This document shows, one piece after another, positions 47,901 through 59,268 of a stretch of DNA of 64,000 nt (its first letter is position 1; every line of letters begins with the position of its first letter). Made by a program: the position numbers and the translations under genes. Source of the DNA: Endomychus coccineus (taxonomy: Eukaryota > Arthropoda > Insecta > Coleoptera > Endomychidae); NCBI GenBank assembly GCA_958510875.1, contig OY294068.1, positions 72,580,633-72,644,632 of the forward strand. The letters run 5' to 3'. The notes beneath the pieces are model-generated. The model did not search any database and was not told the origin of the DNA. It was given only the letters and a program-made list of their open reading frames with translations.

Positions 47901-50017
47901 TACAGCGTAATCAGTTAAAGGCGGCTCTCGAACATATCTCAAAAACAACTGGAATTAGGCATGTGAGAGAAAAAAATCATTATTGAAGTGGCCATGAGAA
48001 AATTCCGGAAATTATTTTTATGTTCTGCATTTTGCCGCAAGGGAGCGCAATTGAAAATTAAATATTAAAATTACAAATTTCTTCGGAAATTCTCACATTA
48101 AGGTATATCTTTGTTAACATCATTAGAAATGTTAGATAATTTTATATCATTTTGGTTCGAAGCTCATTGGCGTACCGACCTTAATGACTGTGGGCAAAGC
48201 TATTGAAAGTGTAATCATTTAAATCTATGTGTAGTTTCTAAACGACTCATTTGATTTTTGTAAACTTGAGCTTATATGGAAGAAACGTACGTCCTTCCAA
48301 TTGTTGTATATATTGGTACACGATACTTCCTAATAAACTAGCTAGAGGGCGCAATTTGTAATGTTTTTTTTTATCCCAAAGACTTGAGTCATACGGTATA
48401 ACTATGACATGATACTCGGAAATAAGATTGAATTTGCAAAAAAAATCAGAAAATGCAGATCGATATATTTTTTTGTTCCAAAGTTATAGTAAAAGATGTA
48501 CGGTCGTGCCTCATGAACCTATTACCTGTAATTTAATTTTATCAGAATGACTATGTGGAATATGTTTTCGATATTTCATTTTCTATAAGATATAGGCAAA
48601 TATCTACACTATTGAATCACTAGTGGATTCTTCATTTGTGAAATTAGAGTCTTTTTAATTAGCCATACTCCATTATTGCACAGGAAACCATGAATTAAAT
48701 CGAGTAAGCTCTTGTGTTTGTTCTGTTGACAGATAAGTCACCAATCGGTCCACAGAATTTGTGGTTTTGGGTCGCCGTGTTTTTGAGCTAATTACAAAAA
48801 TGTAAACGGTTGTGGAAATCTTCAGCAGTTAGGGCTTGATGAAGTTCAATATGATGGGGATGTACTCGAAATTTGTCTAACACTTAGGTGAGGGGATCAT
48901 TATGTACATAAGCCAAGACATTTATAGTGTTTTCCTCAACTCTTACACTTCGGTTTCTTTGCAAAGTTGGAAGTAGTTGAACGTGACAGTGCTGCTGGAG
49001 ATGTCGAGATAGACACAGAAAGAATCTTTTGGTATGCTACCTCCTATTAGGATACTGCGCATATTGCCGAGATGGAAATGTTGCGTTTTCAAAGCACTAA
49101 AAAAATTCTGCCAACATATCGTAAGCTGCTTCATTTGTAAAAGATATTTTCAGAGCCTCAGGTATAACAAATTATGATAAACGATATCAGATTTTGCTTA
49201 TTGGAATTTAACAACAGAACAAACACAAGATCTCACTTTTTTTGATTTAACTCATGATCTCCTGTGCAATATAATGACTGCAATTTCACAAGTGCCTTAC
49301 TAACCCAACGAAGAATTCACTCGAGGGTTGAAATTGTGGATATTTGCCTATATCAAATGGAAAATGCAATAGCGAAAACAATTTCACCATAATTCTTCTG
49401 ATAAAATTAAATTAGAGGTTATAGGTTCCTGTGTCACAAACGTACATTTTTTACTATAACTTTGATACGAAAGAAGATATCGATGTGCGGGTACCAGGTT
49501 TTTGTTGCAAATCTAATCTAATTTTCGCTTATCAGGTCATAGTTATACCGTATGATTTGAGTTTTTGGGAAGGAATCAAAATAACTGTTATCATTACAAA
49601 TTATGCCCTCTAGCAATTTTATTAGGAAATATCTACCAATAGATACGACAATTGAAAGTACGTACCTTCTCTTCTATACAAACTCAAGTTTACTATAATC
49701 GAATGAGTCGTTTAGAAACTACATCGATTCAATTGTATAGACTTTCAATAGCTTTCCCCACTCTTATCAAGATCGGTACACCAATGCACTTCGAACCAAA
49801 ATGATGTAAAATTGTCTCACCTTTCTAATGATGTTAACAAAGATATACCTTAATGTGAGAATTTCCGGAGAAATTTGGAATTTCAATATTTAATTTGCGC
49901 GCCCTTGCGGCAAAATACGGAACATGAAGAGAATTTTCAGAATTTCCTCATGGTCACTTTAATGACGAATTTTTTTCCCACATTCTTATTCCCAGTAGCT
50001 TCTGAGATCACGCTGTA
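47901..50017. mobile_element. Long inverted-repeat element with TA target duplication
   Basis: The ends are TACAGCGTAATCAG and CGCTGTA, with TA on both outer sides (47899-47900 and 50018-50019), as for Tc1/mariner-type insertions. The arms run about 0.85 kb inward (47901-48745 and 49190-50017). Inverted matches include GGTATATCTTTGTTAACATCA, TTTTGCCGCAAGG and CTTGTGTTTGTTCTGTTG. The loop (about 48750-49190) is single-copy. No transposase motif was found, so it is a non-autonomous derivative. Confidence 0.75.
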
Positions 50018-50930
50018 TAATTTGATGAATGTAAGCTTAGCAACATAGCATCGAGGAATAACAATTTCACAAACAACCACATTATCAACAACACTGGGAA
50101 TCAACAAACAAAATTTCATCCAAATACAATACTATATAACCAGGAAGACTTTTAGACTATAATAGTTAAACAAGCTCTTCGGCACTGTTCATACATTCTA
50201 AGTAGATAAAATGTGTTTAAATAATAATAAAACTCAATGTCAGGTATATGGCCTCATACTACTTCTGCGTGTACATCTTTCTCGAGCTAGTCAAACTAGT
50301 CAATAATGAACTGTGATCAATCACTCACTGACTTACCTCACTTTTGTTATCAAAACGGCTTTCGAATTCTGCGTGTCAAATGTATGATTGTAGGAACAGA
50401 AACTATATTGGAAACTATTTACACATTTAATGAGACTTTAAATAATATTCTATGTTACATTGAAATGTAAGAAATCAATTCGATCCCATTTCACGCATTA
50501 TCCACCAAGTAAGTACTTATTTTTTTTTATTTACCTCAAAAAGTGCATCTTTGAAAAATGCAATTTTGGCTGTAGAAATGCAACAAATTTTTTCCGCAAA
50601 ACAAAAATACCGGACAAAGTTTCTAAATCACTTTCTGAATCGAATGCAGAAAACCGCATCTCAATCCATCCAACTGCGCCAACTTTCCCAGGTTCAATGC
50701 TTTATTTCCTAGACTAATTAATTCGATTATCGGACGAATATCCATGTCATAAGTGTCTTATTGTGATTGAATCATCATATTACTAATTCTGAAGCGTTTT
50801 CACGATATCGTTGTGACGCCTACAAATGTCACAATAGACGACACCTATAGAGCTGCCGCCTACACTCTGACGATCTAAACTATAAAACTATAGAAGAGTT
50901 CACACTTTGGATACACTATAACACTATAGA
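50018..50930. other. No gene seen; one dispersed repeat piece
   Basis: The section 50356-50440 resembles 13670-13760. The rest is unremarkable AT-rich DNA. Confidence 0.4.
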
Positions 50931-51341
50931 TAAGAAATAATCACCCTTATCCAATAAAAATACTATTAAAGTACTGAGAACCTTTCAACTACCAAGTACC
51001 CATCATCAGAGTAAACTGAATTATAAATCAAAATGTGCCTATTTAAATACTATTTGGAGATAATAAATTTGCAATACAATATACAGTTTATAGATCATAC
51101 AAATATCTAGTTAATTTGGAAGGAATGGAAATGATTGAGCCAAAAAGCAATGTAATAATTCCGATTTATCTCCAGGTGAATCCCCTTGCTTACATTATTA
51201 TCCCCACATAGTATTCAAGCGGGCACATTTTGATTTATAATTTAGTTTACTCTGAAGATGGCTACTTGGTAGCCCAAAAGATCCTCAGTACTTTAATAGT
51301 ATTTCTAGTGGATGAGGGTGATTATTTCTTATCTATAGTGT
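50931..51341. repeat. Palindrome of Penelope-like terminal repeats
   Basis: Arms of about 130-140 bp are inverted: ACACTATAGATAAGAAATAA starts the left arm and its complement ends the right one. Each arm holds a hammerhead-like core. On the left (minus strand) CTGATGA at 51009-51003 and GAAA at 50986-50983 flank a hairpin with TACTTGGTA. On the right (plus strand) CTGAAGA at 51252-51258 is followed by GGCTACTTGGTAGCC and CAAA. Stem I can be TACT/AGTA. The layout matches a miniature of the 18021-19697 palindrome. Confidence 0.6.
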
Positions 51342-52479
51342 CAGTTCATCTCTTTTTAACATGATGTCTATGTTGTTGCATCCTTTCTTTGTCGAACATT
51401 GAAACTATTTATTCAAATACAAGAAGTCAGGAACGTACTTTGCATTTTATGAGGTAAGTTTTGTTTAGTATTAAATAATTGTTTATTTTAATTAACTGTA
51501 GTATAATGTTCATGTTAGATTCACATTGGACTATTTGTTCAAAACATGTCAGCTAAAGTAAATTCTGCTCATTTGGAGGTAGCAGACCAATACAATTATT
51601 GGTCTGAGGTGATAGTGGCCTTCATGGAAAAATATTCCGACCTCACAAAAGGACTTTAAGCAATCCGTCGGTTCGAGATGTTCTTAAAAAACTTTGGACT
51701 GAATTGACTCTAAATTCAAATACTTTGGTTTTAGGACAGCGATCATCTGAAAAGTGGCAAAAGTTTGGTAGTGATTTTATATAACATACATAATGTATAA
51801 ACATGATTCAATTGCTTCCAGACCTGTACTGATTTCAAATACAATTTAAAAAACAAAGCTTCTCTACAAAAAAAAAAGAATTAGTAGCGACTGGAGGAGA
51901 TCCAATGAAAAATGTATTTCTAATAACGATATAAGAAAGTATGCTACATATTCGAAATACCTTATATCAAGGCTTGAGGATCGAGGAAATTGGAGTATTC
52001 TAAATAAAATTATAGATTATACCTACTTCATATATCATATTATTAGGTTTCAATTGCACAACAAGAAATTAAAGCAATAGATGAGGATGACAGTGGAGTA
52101 GGAAACATCCAAATAACTAGCTAATATTTTTATGAAAACAAAAATCCTATTACATTTATATTTATTATTTTAGGAATTTTGTCAAGCAATTCATGAAGAA
52201 TCGCCATTCTTCATCAATCAGAAAGATCATGATTATGTTTGTGACCCACTACCTAAGAAAATGTCAGTTGAAGGCATCTGCCATGAAACGTTGAAAAAAA
52301 AAGGAATATTAGTAATAATTTAGCCGAATATTTGCCACAAATCGTCAATTCCATGAATATGTTGATAAGTGTAATCAGTACTAAAATAGTCGATATATTA
52401 TTTAGTAGTTTCTTTTTCTAGAAAGCAATATCTTCCGCGGTAAATCCCTCGGCCCGGCTGATCGTAGGTAGCCGAAGGT
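51342..52479. other. No gene recognised
   Basis: AT-rich DNA with short open stretches, such as 51545-51660 (plus strand). They could be exons or relics, but they show no family I can name. Confidence 0.35.
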
Positions 52480-53690
52480 CAGCCTGGTTGATAAGGCGAG
52501 CGTTTCGATGTTTTGGTAGAAAACACCGGGAATCGGCTCTTGTCAACATGCCGCCTGAGCATAAGATCTTGCTTAGCGACATTTATCTGGGCTTGCAGGC
52601 GAGAATCAAACTCAAGGTTGCCCTCTGGTTGGCCTTCTCGACTGACCAAGTTCTTTCGCAGCTTTTTGTGCTACGATAACTCCAGCCAATTCGTGACTTT
52701 TGTAAAGGAGGCAGAGAAGAACTCCAAAGAACTTTACAAGCTACACTCAGAACTACACTTCGATGCAGACCCTCCAGACTAAGGAGTCCCCTACATCTCC
52801 GATACCCGGGAAACGGACGACCTAGGGTGCAAACTGTGATGGATATGCATCATTTTCCACGTGTCTTTGTCGAGTCTATGCAGCTCATCAACCATTTCAC
52901 CACTCCAAAAGAGTGAAGGAGTACAGAAACGGCAAGCATATTTGTTGCAGATTCCTTGTTCGGAAGACCAAATCTTTCGAACAAGGTTTCTGTACTTGCC
53001 GCGGAGAACTCATCACCTTTACCTGGGAAGCGTCATAATTTGAACGCTGTTCAATTCCCAGGTGACTATAAGTCACTCCAACATCAAGCTGCTTAAAGAT
53101 GCTGGCTGATGTTATTATTTACCGAACTGACCGATCTCAACAACCTAGCATTCGAGATAGGTGTAAGTAACTTGTAGCAGCTGTTGAGACAAGCGATCGG
53201 CAGGTAGTTCTTGGGATCAGACAAGTCTCTTTGGAAACAGCACAATAATGTACTCCTCGACATTCCAGCTTGGAATTTGCCGCTGCTCTTTAAACTAAGA
53301 GTGGAACACTCTGACTAGACGGTGGTCAGTGGAAGGAAATTTCCGTATGTTAATGCTGTCGGGGCCGGGAACAGCAGAGTTTTTGGTACCGACAAGAGCT
53401 TGTCGGACCCCAACCTCAATGACTGTCTCGCACACTTCTGTTTGCAGAAGTTGATGTTCAGCGCAGTACGCTTCGAAGTGTGGTAGGGCTGGAGTATCTA
53501 GAATTAAACCTCTTCCACAGCCGGGAGGCCGTAATTCTGGGCGGTGGAGATTCAAAAATCCGGGACGGGCTATCGCGATACAATGAATTCTCCTTGATGC
53601 GTCTAAGCCGTCCATACCACGCTCAGGGCTCGAATCCTATCCGTACAGTGCTGCTTGATGGTATGCAACAGTTTACGTTTTATTTGTGAT
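52480..53690 (-). pseudogene. Non-LTR retrotransposon RT relic (R2/R4-like)
   Basis: Minus strand, high to low. QALVGTKNSAVPGPDSIN ('xxxKAPGPDGIxN') is followed by FPSTDHRLVRVFHS. Next comes a broken 'LLFPKRLVRSQELPADRLSQQ', which in another frame reads DLSDPKNYLPIACLNSCYKL, the 'DPxNYRPITCLxTxYKLxT' block. Near 52940-52840 VLLHSFGVVKWLMS recalls the post-RT 'FGIxxW' region of R2/R4-type elements. YRRCRGLLSLEGLHRSVVLS fits the 'GGRGLxxL' block. Segments between these are deleted or scrambled and the catalytic YxDD was not found. The region is noticeably more GC-rich than its surroundings. Confidence 0.55.
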
Positions 53691-54188
53691 GGTGGCGGCG
53701 TAGTTTGGCGGCTATACGCCTAATTTTTACTTGAAAGTTTTGCCGCAAGAAATAAAATTCATCACACATTGGATTTGAGATGCTTGCTGCCTCGCCGACT
53801 GGATTTTAGCCTCAATTTCGTTTTGTCGATCCAGTCGTGCGGTCTCTTACTCAGTCCTTCCAGAACGAGTTGCTTTGCAGCCCCATATACAGCCTCGTTG
53901 ATTTCCCAGAGGTCAGCGAATTCCGGAAGCTCGTCTTTTATTGATGGGTCCTATTCTACCACCTTCTCATGTGATCGTAAGGAGACCCTGATTTTTATTC
54001 AGGATCTCCTAGTTCTACGATCAACTTCGGTCGTGTTTCGAAGCAGGTTTCTTTCGTTTTTGCATAGAGGAGGGATAATCTCGCATAAACGCCTCGGGGG
54101 CCCGGGCCCCCGGTTGTGCCGAATTCTAAAACCGCTCTTCCGTAAGGTTGGTTCTTTTTCCTTCAGAGGAAGCACTGCACTGCGGTCA

Positions 54189-56320
54189 TTAGTGTCCTAT
54201 TGTGCCCTCACATATTCCTATCTCTTCATCAGTCCGGTGTATTTTATTATATTCAGTAGCCTGATGTGGGAGATACTTCTGAATTCTTCGAGTGTAGTTT
54301 AATCGTCCCCAAGGTATGTGCGACGACCAGCCGTATGACGTGCCATCGAGCGGAGATGTCCGTTGCATGGAGCGTGTTCGATCCCCTTGATCCTTTGTCT
54401 CGACTGTTCCATCACCAGTACTTTTTTGGGTCTTGGTGCCAATAAGATCAAAGCGATATACCCCTCTTATGACTTCTGCCTGAACGGCGAGGTGCAGTGG
54501 CTCCAACCCCAACATCGTTCCATGGCAGTTGTTGGGGTGATAGACATTGCACCCGTTATTCCTAAGCACGCCAGCCTCTGAACTCTGTTCAGGGAATGCT
54601 GGGATATTTTTGTTTTTGGCCATCACACAATTGCGGCGTACGTTACAATAAGTCTCACTATGGGAGTGTACACATAGTGCACCATCCGTGGTGTGAGTCT
54701 CTAGGTTCTTCATACAGTACGACGACAGGTCCACAAGGCCCTTATCGCTGATTTGAGAAAGATGTTATCTGAAGCTCCCTCTATTATGTCCATAAGTCTC
54801 GCTAGCGCAATTTCTTTGCCGTCCAGCGATTTCTCTGCTCTCTGTATTAGCTCGTATACCGCCATTTCGCAGGATTCCCCGGTTTGGTAGAAATACTGGT
54901 TACGATGTAGGGGGTTTCTTATAAGAGTCCCATTCTTGACATGTCTGTCGATCAGTTTCTCTAGAGTTTTGAGGAGAAACGATGTTATACTGATCGGTCG
55001 GAAATATTTTGGCTGGATATAACACTCTCGCCCTTTCTTTAGTATAAATACCACCTTTGCCACCCTCTACTCTTCCGGTATGTAGCTCAGCGCCAAGCTG
55101 GCTCTCAAAATTTCACACAGGATGGGGGGTACATCGCTTGCCTGCTGCAGTAAAGCTGGCATTATCCCATCAGTTCTTGGCGCTTATATAGTTGAAATAA
55201 AATTATTGCACATTTGATCTTTGATTTCTTAATGGTACTCGCAGCCAGAGCCTAGTTTTCCTTCCTCCCTCTTTTCTGAGCTACGGGGTCTCACGGTTCT
55301 GTCATACTACGGTCTTTTTAGAACGTAATCCAGGGAAGTAAGTCTGAAGCAGCAGCTTCAGCTATTCTTCTTCTGTTTTGTATATCCTCCTTGTGGTTTT
55401 GCATAGGAGCCCACTTTCAGTCGTGGTCCGGTTGCTATTACCTTGTGGAATCTTGCGTAGCTGGGTATATCCTCTAAGCGCTGGCAATACTTCCTCCACC
55501 AGATCCTCCGCGCTTTCTTGATAGTGTTGTTGTACGCAAGTGCCAAGTCATATTCATCCCAGTACGTGTTGATTCGCTTGACTTTGTTGAACAGTCTTCT
55601 TACCGTCCTTCTCATTGCGAACAGCCTCTCATTTGGTTGCTCCTCTCCGGGGCTGGTCACCTTCCAGGTTGGTGTGTCCAGGTTGTTTTGGACACTTAAT
55701 CTGTGCAGTCTTCTCCGGGGTTGCAATACCCGGAATGAAAATGATTTCACGTCGTGGTTTGGGGTGTTGGCTCACCTCTACAAGAGTAAGCTTGACCGCC
55801 GCCACACCCGCTAGCCAATACTTGATGGGATCGTCCAAACAGGTGAAAAGCAGAACTCCCTCCTGGTATTGGCATTCTGAAACTCAGGAGCGGTTTCCTC
55901 TTTTTGCAGTTTGTCAATCTCTTGAACCAGAAGGTTCTTTATTAGTCACGCCTGCTCTTCTGTGATTGATTCTTCTGGATCTTCAGTGGCCATAGTATTG
56001 GCCATTTTGATCCCGACCACCGCTTCTGTGAAGGACTTGCGGGCGAATCCTGCTCTTACAGCGGCCCCGTCACTCCTCTTCGGTTTCAGTTTTATACTTG
56101 GTGTGTTCCCATCAAACCGGTGTGGCTTGTACGTCCCGGAAGTGCAAGCTTGGTCCCCTCCGGCTTGCCGTTGGGCCCTTAGCCTCCGGTGAATGGTGCC
56201 TGAGATTTGGGGCCCCTTGCAATTTCTCCCGGCTCCTTGGTGTTTATTTCCCCTGGACAGAGGAAGTGGGATTCTGCGAAGAGTTTCCCTCTTGGACTTT
56301 GTTTTACTTTCGGTTCCCAT
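54189..56320 (-). pseudogene. Jockey-like non-LTR retrotransposon relic
   Basis: Minus strand, high to low. ORF1-like basic, Gly/Arg-rich sequence (56320-55946) with FDGNTPSIKLKPKRSDG. Then the linker before RT, at 55750-55358: MRRTVRRLFNKVKRIN and NNTIKKARRIWWRKYCQRLE with IPSYARFHKVIA, typical of the endonuclease-RT junction. RT N-terminal blocks follow at 55063-54760: AKVVFILKKGRECYIQPKYF, RPISITSFLLKTLEKLIDR and LMDIIEGASDNI, where 'FLDIEGAFDN' has lost its first catalytic Asp alignment. At about 54500-54440, LEPLHLAVQAEV is the post-RT 'LxVQAEAxxxAYRL' motif. Most of the APE endonuclease and the YADD region are missing. It is dead and internally deleted. Confidence 0.65.
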
Positions 56321-57970
56321 ATTTGATCACACGAGTGGCAAGAGTAATAACACCCATGCAGAGCCCCGCATGCATGGGTAAAGCTAATATAATAGGGTGT
56401 CGCCTGGTGCCCAAAGGTCGGTCGCTAACGACTGAGCTCCCCCTCAACTTTGCGTCCTTTTGGAGAGCACCGTACTATGAGAGTTGGGAGGTATTAGAGT
56501 GACCTCACCACCCGACACTAGCGGTTAGGCCAAGGTCCTCGTTCCCAACTTTCCGACTGAGCCAACATTCATACAGGTCATGACCCTTTAAGATCCCCTC
56601 GCTCAAGTAAGCCTTCCCACCTGGACAAGACACAAAGTACCCGACACACGTCAAGATCCTGCAACCCCTATGGAAAGCCTCCTCTACCAGATCTGTTGCG
56701 TCGCACTATAGCTAGTGCTGATGCGCCTAGATCTGGTTCTAATGCTGCAGTTTGTAGGAGATTCGTTCTTATGGAGCCGGTTCTCCGCAGTTAGAATACT
56801 TGATTCCGCAAGGTTTGTACATAAAATCACGTCATTCGGTATGCATCATGCATACGTGTGCAGCCGCGCCAAGTGTCCCCTCGCTGCGTTCGAAGCAGTC
56901 CAGTAAATCAATCGTTCCCTCAGAGCGTCCCTGTACGTCGCGGTCGTCATCGTCGGGACCGTCCTGTTGGGCCCCACCTATCTGTCCCTCCTCATCCGAC
57001 GAGGAACTGATGCATAGATAACTTTACTACCGGTAGTAGAGTTATCTATGAACTGATGAGTGAGGCTAGTCTTTTGTTGCCAGGAATAAAAAGTGTACCC
57101 TCTGTCGGGTTGTTAACCCAACATCGGGACGGCATCAGTGTTGAGTGAGCAAATCGGAAATTGCTCTTACTCTATTTATATATCTCTAAGCTTGTCTCAT
57201 CCGATCGAGAGCGCGACGAGAGAGAGAGAGAGGGAGAGAGAGAGATTGAACATGCAATGGACGTTCTGGAGGAAATATTCGAATAAATATTGCCCACCGG
57301 ACGCCCAAGAGATATTCAGCCAGTACCATCGTTAGCATTGAGTATTCTCGAATGTACATCCACTGGATGATCCAGCCAGGATAATGAAAAGTAATGTGAT
57401 ATCCAGATGTCCAGTAGATATCTTCTAGGTACTTTTTATAAAATATCCTAAACGGAACTTACATTGAATACCATGGAGAGGATACTCTTATCGTGTAAAT
57501 ATTCACAATAGGCGATGCCGAATGGAATTCATTCAGGGTCTTTAAAAGAACATTTCCAGATGTATGTCCGAAGACGTGAAAAAATATTACTTGATACAGT
57601 CTTACGTCGATAATAATATTTGTTTACTGATACGGAAAAATAATGTCTTACTTGGACTGTCCATAAACCATATAAGTATGAGACATTTAATATCCTAGAC
57701 TGGCAAGACGCTTTTAAAAAGTTATTCAAATTTCAAATATTTGAAGATTTATGTGGCACACATACCTACTGTGGGGCATTCCTAAACCCGAACGGCACGA
57801 AAGGAGAAAGGAAACTTTCTCTCGGATTGGGCAGGCCGAGCGCGCGTTTCATTATAAGCACAAAGAAGGTAAATACTCTGTGGTATAAGTTCAATGGACA
57901 CATCTATCTTAGACCAACGAATTGTATCAGTGTCTCGTGTTTCTGTTCGTTTCAGGGACGTGGGCATTTT
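56321..57970. other. No gene; GC-richer tail of retroelement, then AT-rich DNA
   Basis: 56321-57020 is GC-rich and probably 5' sequence of the adjacent non-LTR relic. At 57017-57045 ATAGATAACT...AGTTATCTAT is a small perfect hairpin. At 57215-57245 there is a (GA)n microsatellite. From 57300 on nothing is recognised. Confidence 0.4.
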
Positions 57971-57974
57971 TAAT

Positions 57975-58150
57975 TGAAATTAATGCGTTAAGGACGCTTT
58001 GTGTTTGATACAATTAGTTTTAAAAAATCCCGTTTTGGAAATTGATACGTCTTCTGACGATGATCGTAAGACCGAAACGTACGTAAAGACGAAGATAATA
58101 AGCATACTATGTGTTAGTGTGACCTATTTTCCGAGAATTTATTATAATTT
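57975..58150 (+). repeat. Penelope-like terminal repeat fragment
   Basis: It aligns with 24700-24890 (AATTAATGCG, AATTAGTTTT, then the hammerhead region and GTGACCTATTTTCCGAGAAT). The P-type element inserted just 3' of it. It lies about 1.1 kb upstream of the helicase start codon. Confidence 0.6.
58049..58090 (+). ncRNA. Hammerhead-like motif, one core change
   Basis: The order is GTCTT, CTGACGA (58054-58060), TGATCGTAAGACC, GAAA (58074-58077), CGTACGT, A, AAGAC. Stem I is perfect and stem III is the palindromic ACGTACGT. The change is at N7 of the core (CTGACGA for CTGATGA), a tolerant position. Stem II has one mismatch, and the extra T typical of this family precedes it. Confidence 0.5.
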
Positions 58151-58158
58151 GCTCAAAG

Positions 58159-59066
58159 CACGGTCGGACATACAGGTCTGGGAACTCGAGGCTGTTTCCT
58201 ATGTGAGAAGTGAGTCCGTTAAGCGTCAACTGCCGCGTAGTACCAACGGGTGGCGCAGTAGTCGAAGAATGATCTCTGACACTTATATGACCGTGTTCTC
58301 TGGTAACTGTCATTGTTGACTTGTAAACACAAGGAATACCATTACGAAACCGTGCATTGTGCCGAAATGCAAAACGGGGTACAAAAGTGTAAAGCAAAAA
58401 ACTTCTGTTTTTAAAGTGCCGAAAGATGCGGAAATGCGAAAACAGGGGATGCTTGCTATTCCAGAAAGAAATCGTCTTAACGAGGTCTTTTATGTGTGAG
58501 AAAAAGGAAAAGTTATTTTTAAGGTGAGTAATACATTTTGACAAGAGTAACAGTTCTATTCCTCTCTCAAATCAGAATAGTAAATATTGCATGTAAGAGA
58601 CTCATGTCAAACAATAGAGTTCCCAGATCTGTATGTACGACCCATTTCTCTTGTCAAAATGTATTACTCACCTCAAAAATAATTTCCCCTTTTTCGTTAT
58701 ACATGTTCGCACACATAAAAACCTCGGTAAAACGATTTCTATCCGGAATCGCAAGCTTCCACTTTTTTCGCATTTCCGCATCTTTCGGCACTTTAAAAAC
58801 AGAAGTTTCTTGCTTTACACTTTTGTACCCCGTTTTGCATTTCGGCACAATGCACGGTTTCGTACTTTTTTTTCTAAAAACGCCGGTATTCCTTGTGTTT
58901 ACAAGTCAACAATGACAGTTGCTAGAGAATACGGTCGTATACGTGCCAGAGATCATTCCTCGACTCATGCGCCACCCTTTTGGGATGACGCTTAGCGGAC
59001 TCACTTCTCACATAGAAAACAGCCTCGAGTTCCCAAACCTCTATATACGACCGTGGTACGACCGTG
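58159..59066. mobile_element. P/THAP-type palindromic element
   Basis: The ends are CACGGTCGGACATACAGG and (reverse complement) CACGGTCGTACCACGGTC. GCTCAAAG (58151-58158) and GCTCAGAG (59067-59074) flank it, an 8-bp target duplication with one mismatch. The arms are inverted copies that each contain the same exon, coding for a THAP domain: plus strand on the left, minus strand on the right. THAP plus an 8-bp duplication points to the P superfamily. The catalytic RNase H-like part is absent. It ends 195 bp before the helicase ATG. Confidence 0.75.
58672..58890 (-). pseudogene. THAP-domain exon of a P-type transposase (right arm)
   Basis: The minus-strand frame gives CIVPKCKTGYKSVKQETS, VFKVPKDAEMRKKWKLAIPD, then FMCANMYNEKGEIIFE, and ends at a donor-like GAG/GTGAGT at 58672/58671. 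It has the first two zinc Cys (CxxxxC), the 'FxxPKD' and 'RKxW' features of THAP DNA-binding domains and the third Cys. The expected His of 'CxxHF' is Met, and F is Y. A single-base shift would place a CAT codon there. No start codon is seen in frame upstream. The left-arm copy (about 58343-58525, + strand) is the same domain but reaches a stop just before this region. Confidence 0.6.
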
Positions 59067-59074
59067 GCTCAGAG

Positions 59075-59268
59075 TAAGGTATGTGGTCATAGAACATACT
59101 GTAGTCATACAGCGCCTTAATTTTTTCAAGATTTGAATTTTCGGTATTCTAATGATAACATATTCTATATTCATATTCTTCTGTGTTATTAACCTAATTG
59201 TTTTGTATGTGGTTAACCTCATTCATTTTAATTTAAATAATCATTTTAAATATTTTTTTTTATTTCCA
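59075..59268 (+). promoter_or_regulatory. Short upstream region of the DDX51-like gene
   Basis: This is the only single-copy sequence between the P-type element and the start codon. It is AT-rich; I see no firm TATA box or initiator. If transcription starts here, the 5' UTR is short. Otherwise the promoter lies in or before the transposon. Confidence 0.3.

Noticed and set aside
54060..56500. Plus-strand frames in the GC-rich region
   Set aside because: They are shadows opposite the minus-strand non-LTR element, which has the recognisable RT motifs.
57035..57065. CTGATGAG resembling a hammerhead core
   Set aside because: No GAAA follows at a suitable distance and no stem I pairing is seen. 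It lies next to an ordinary hairpin.
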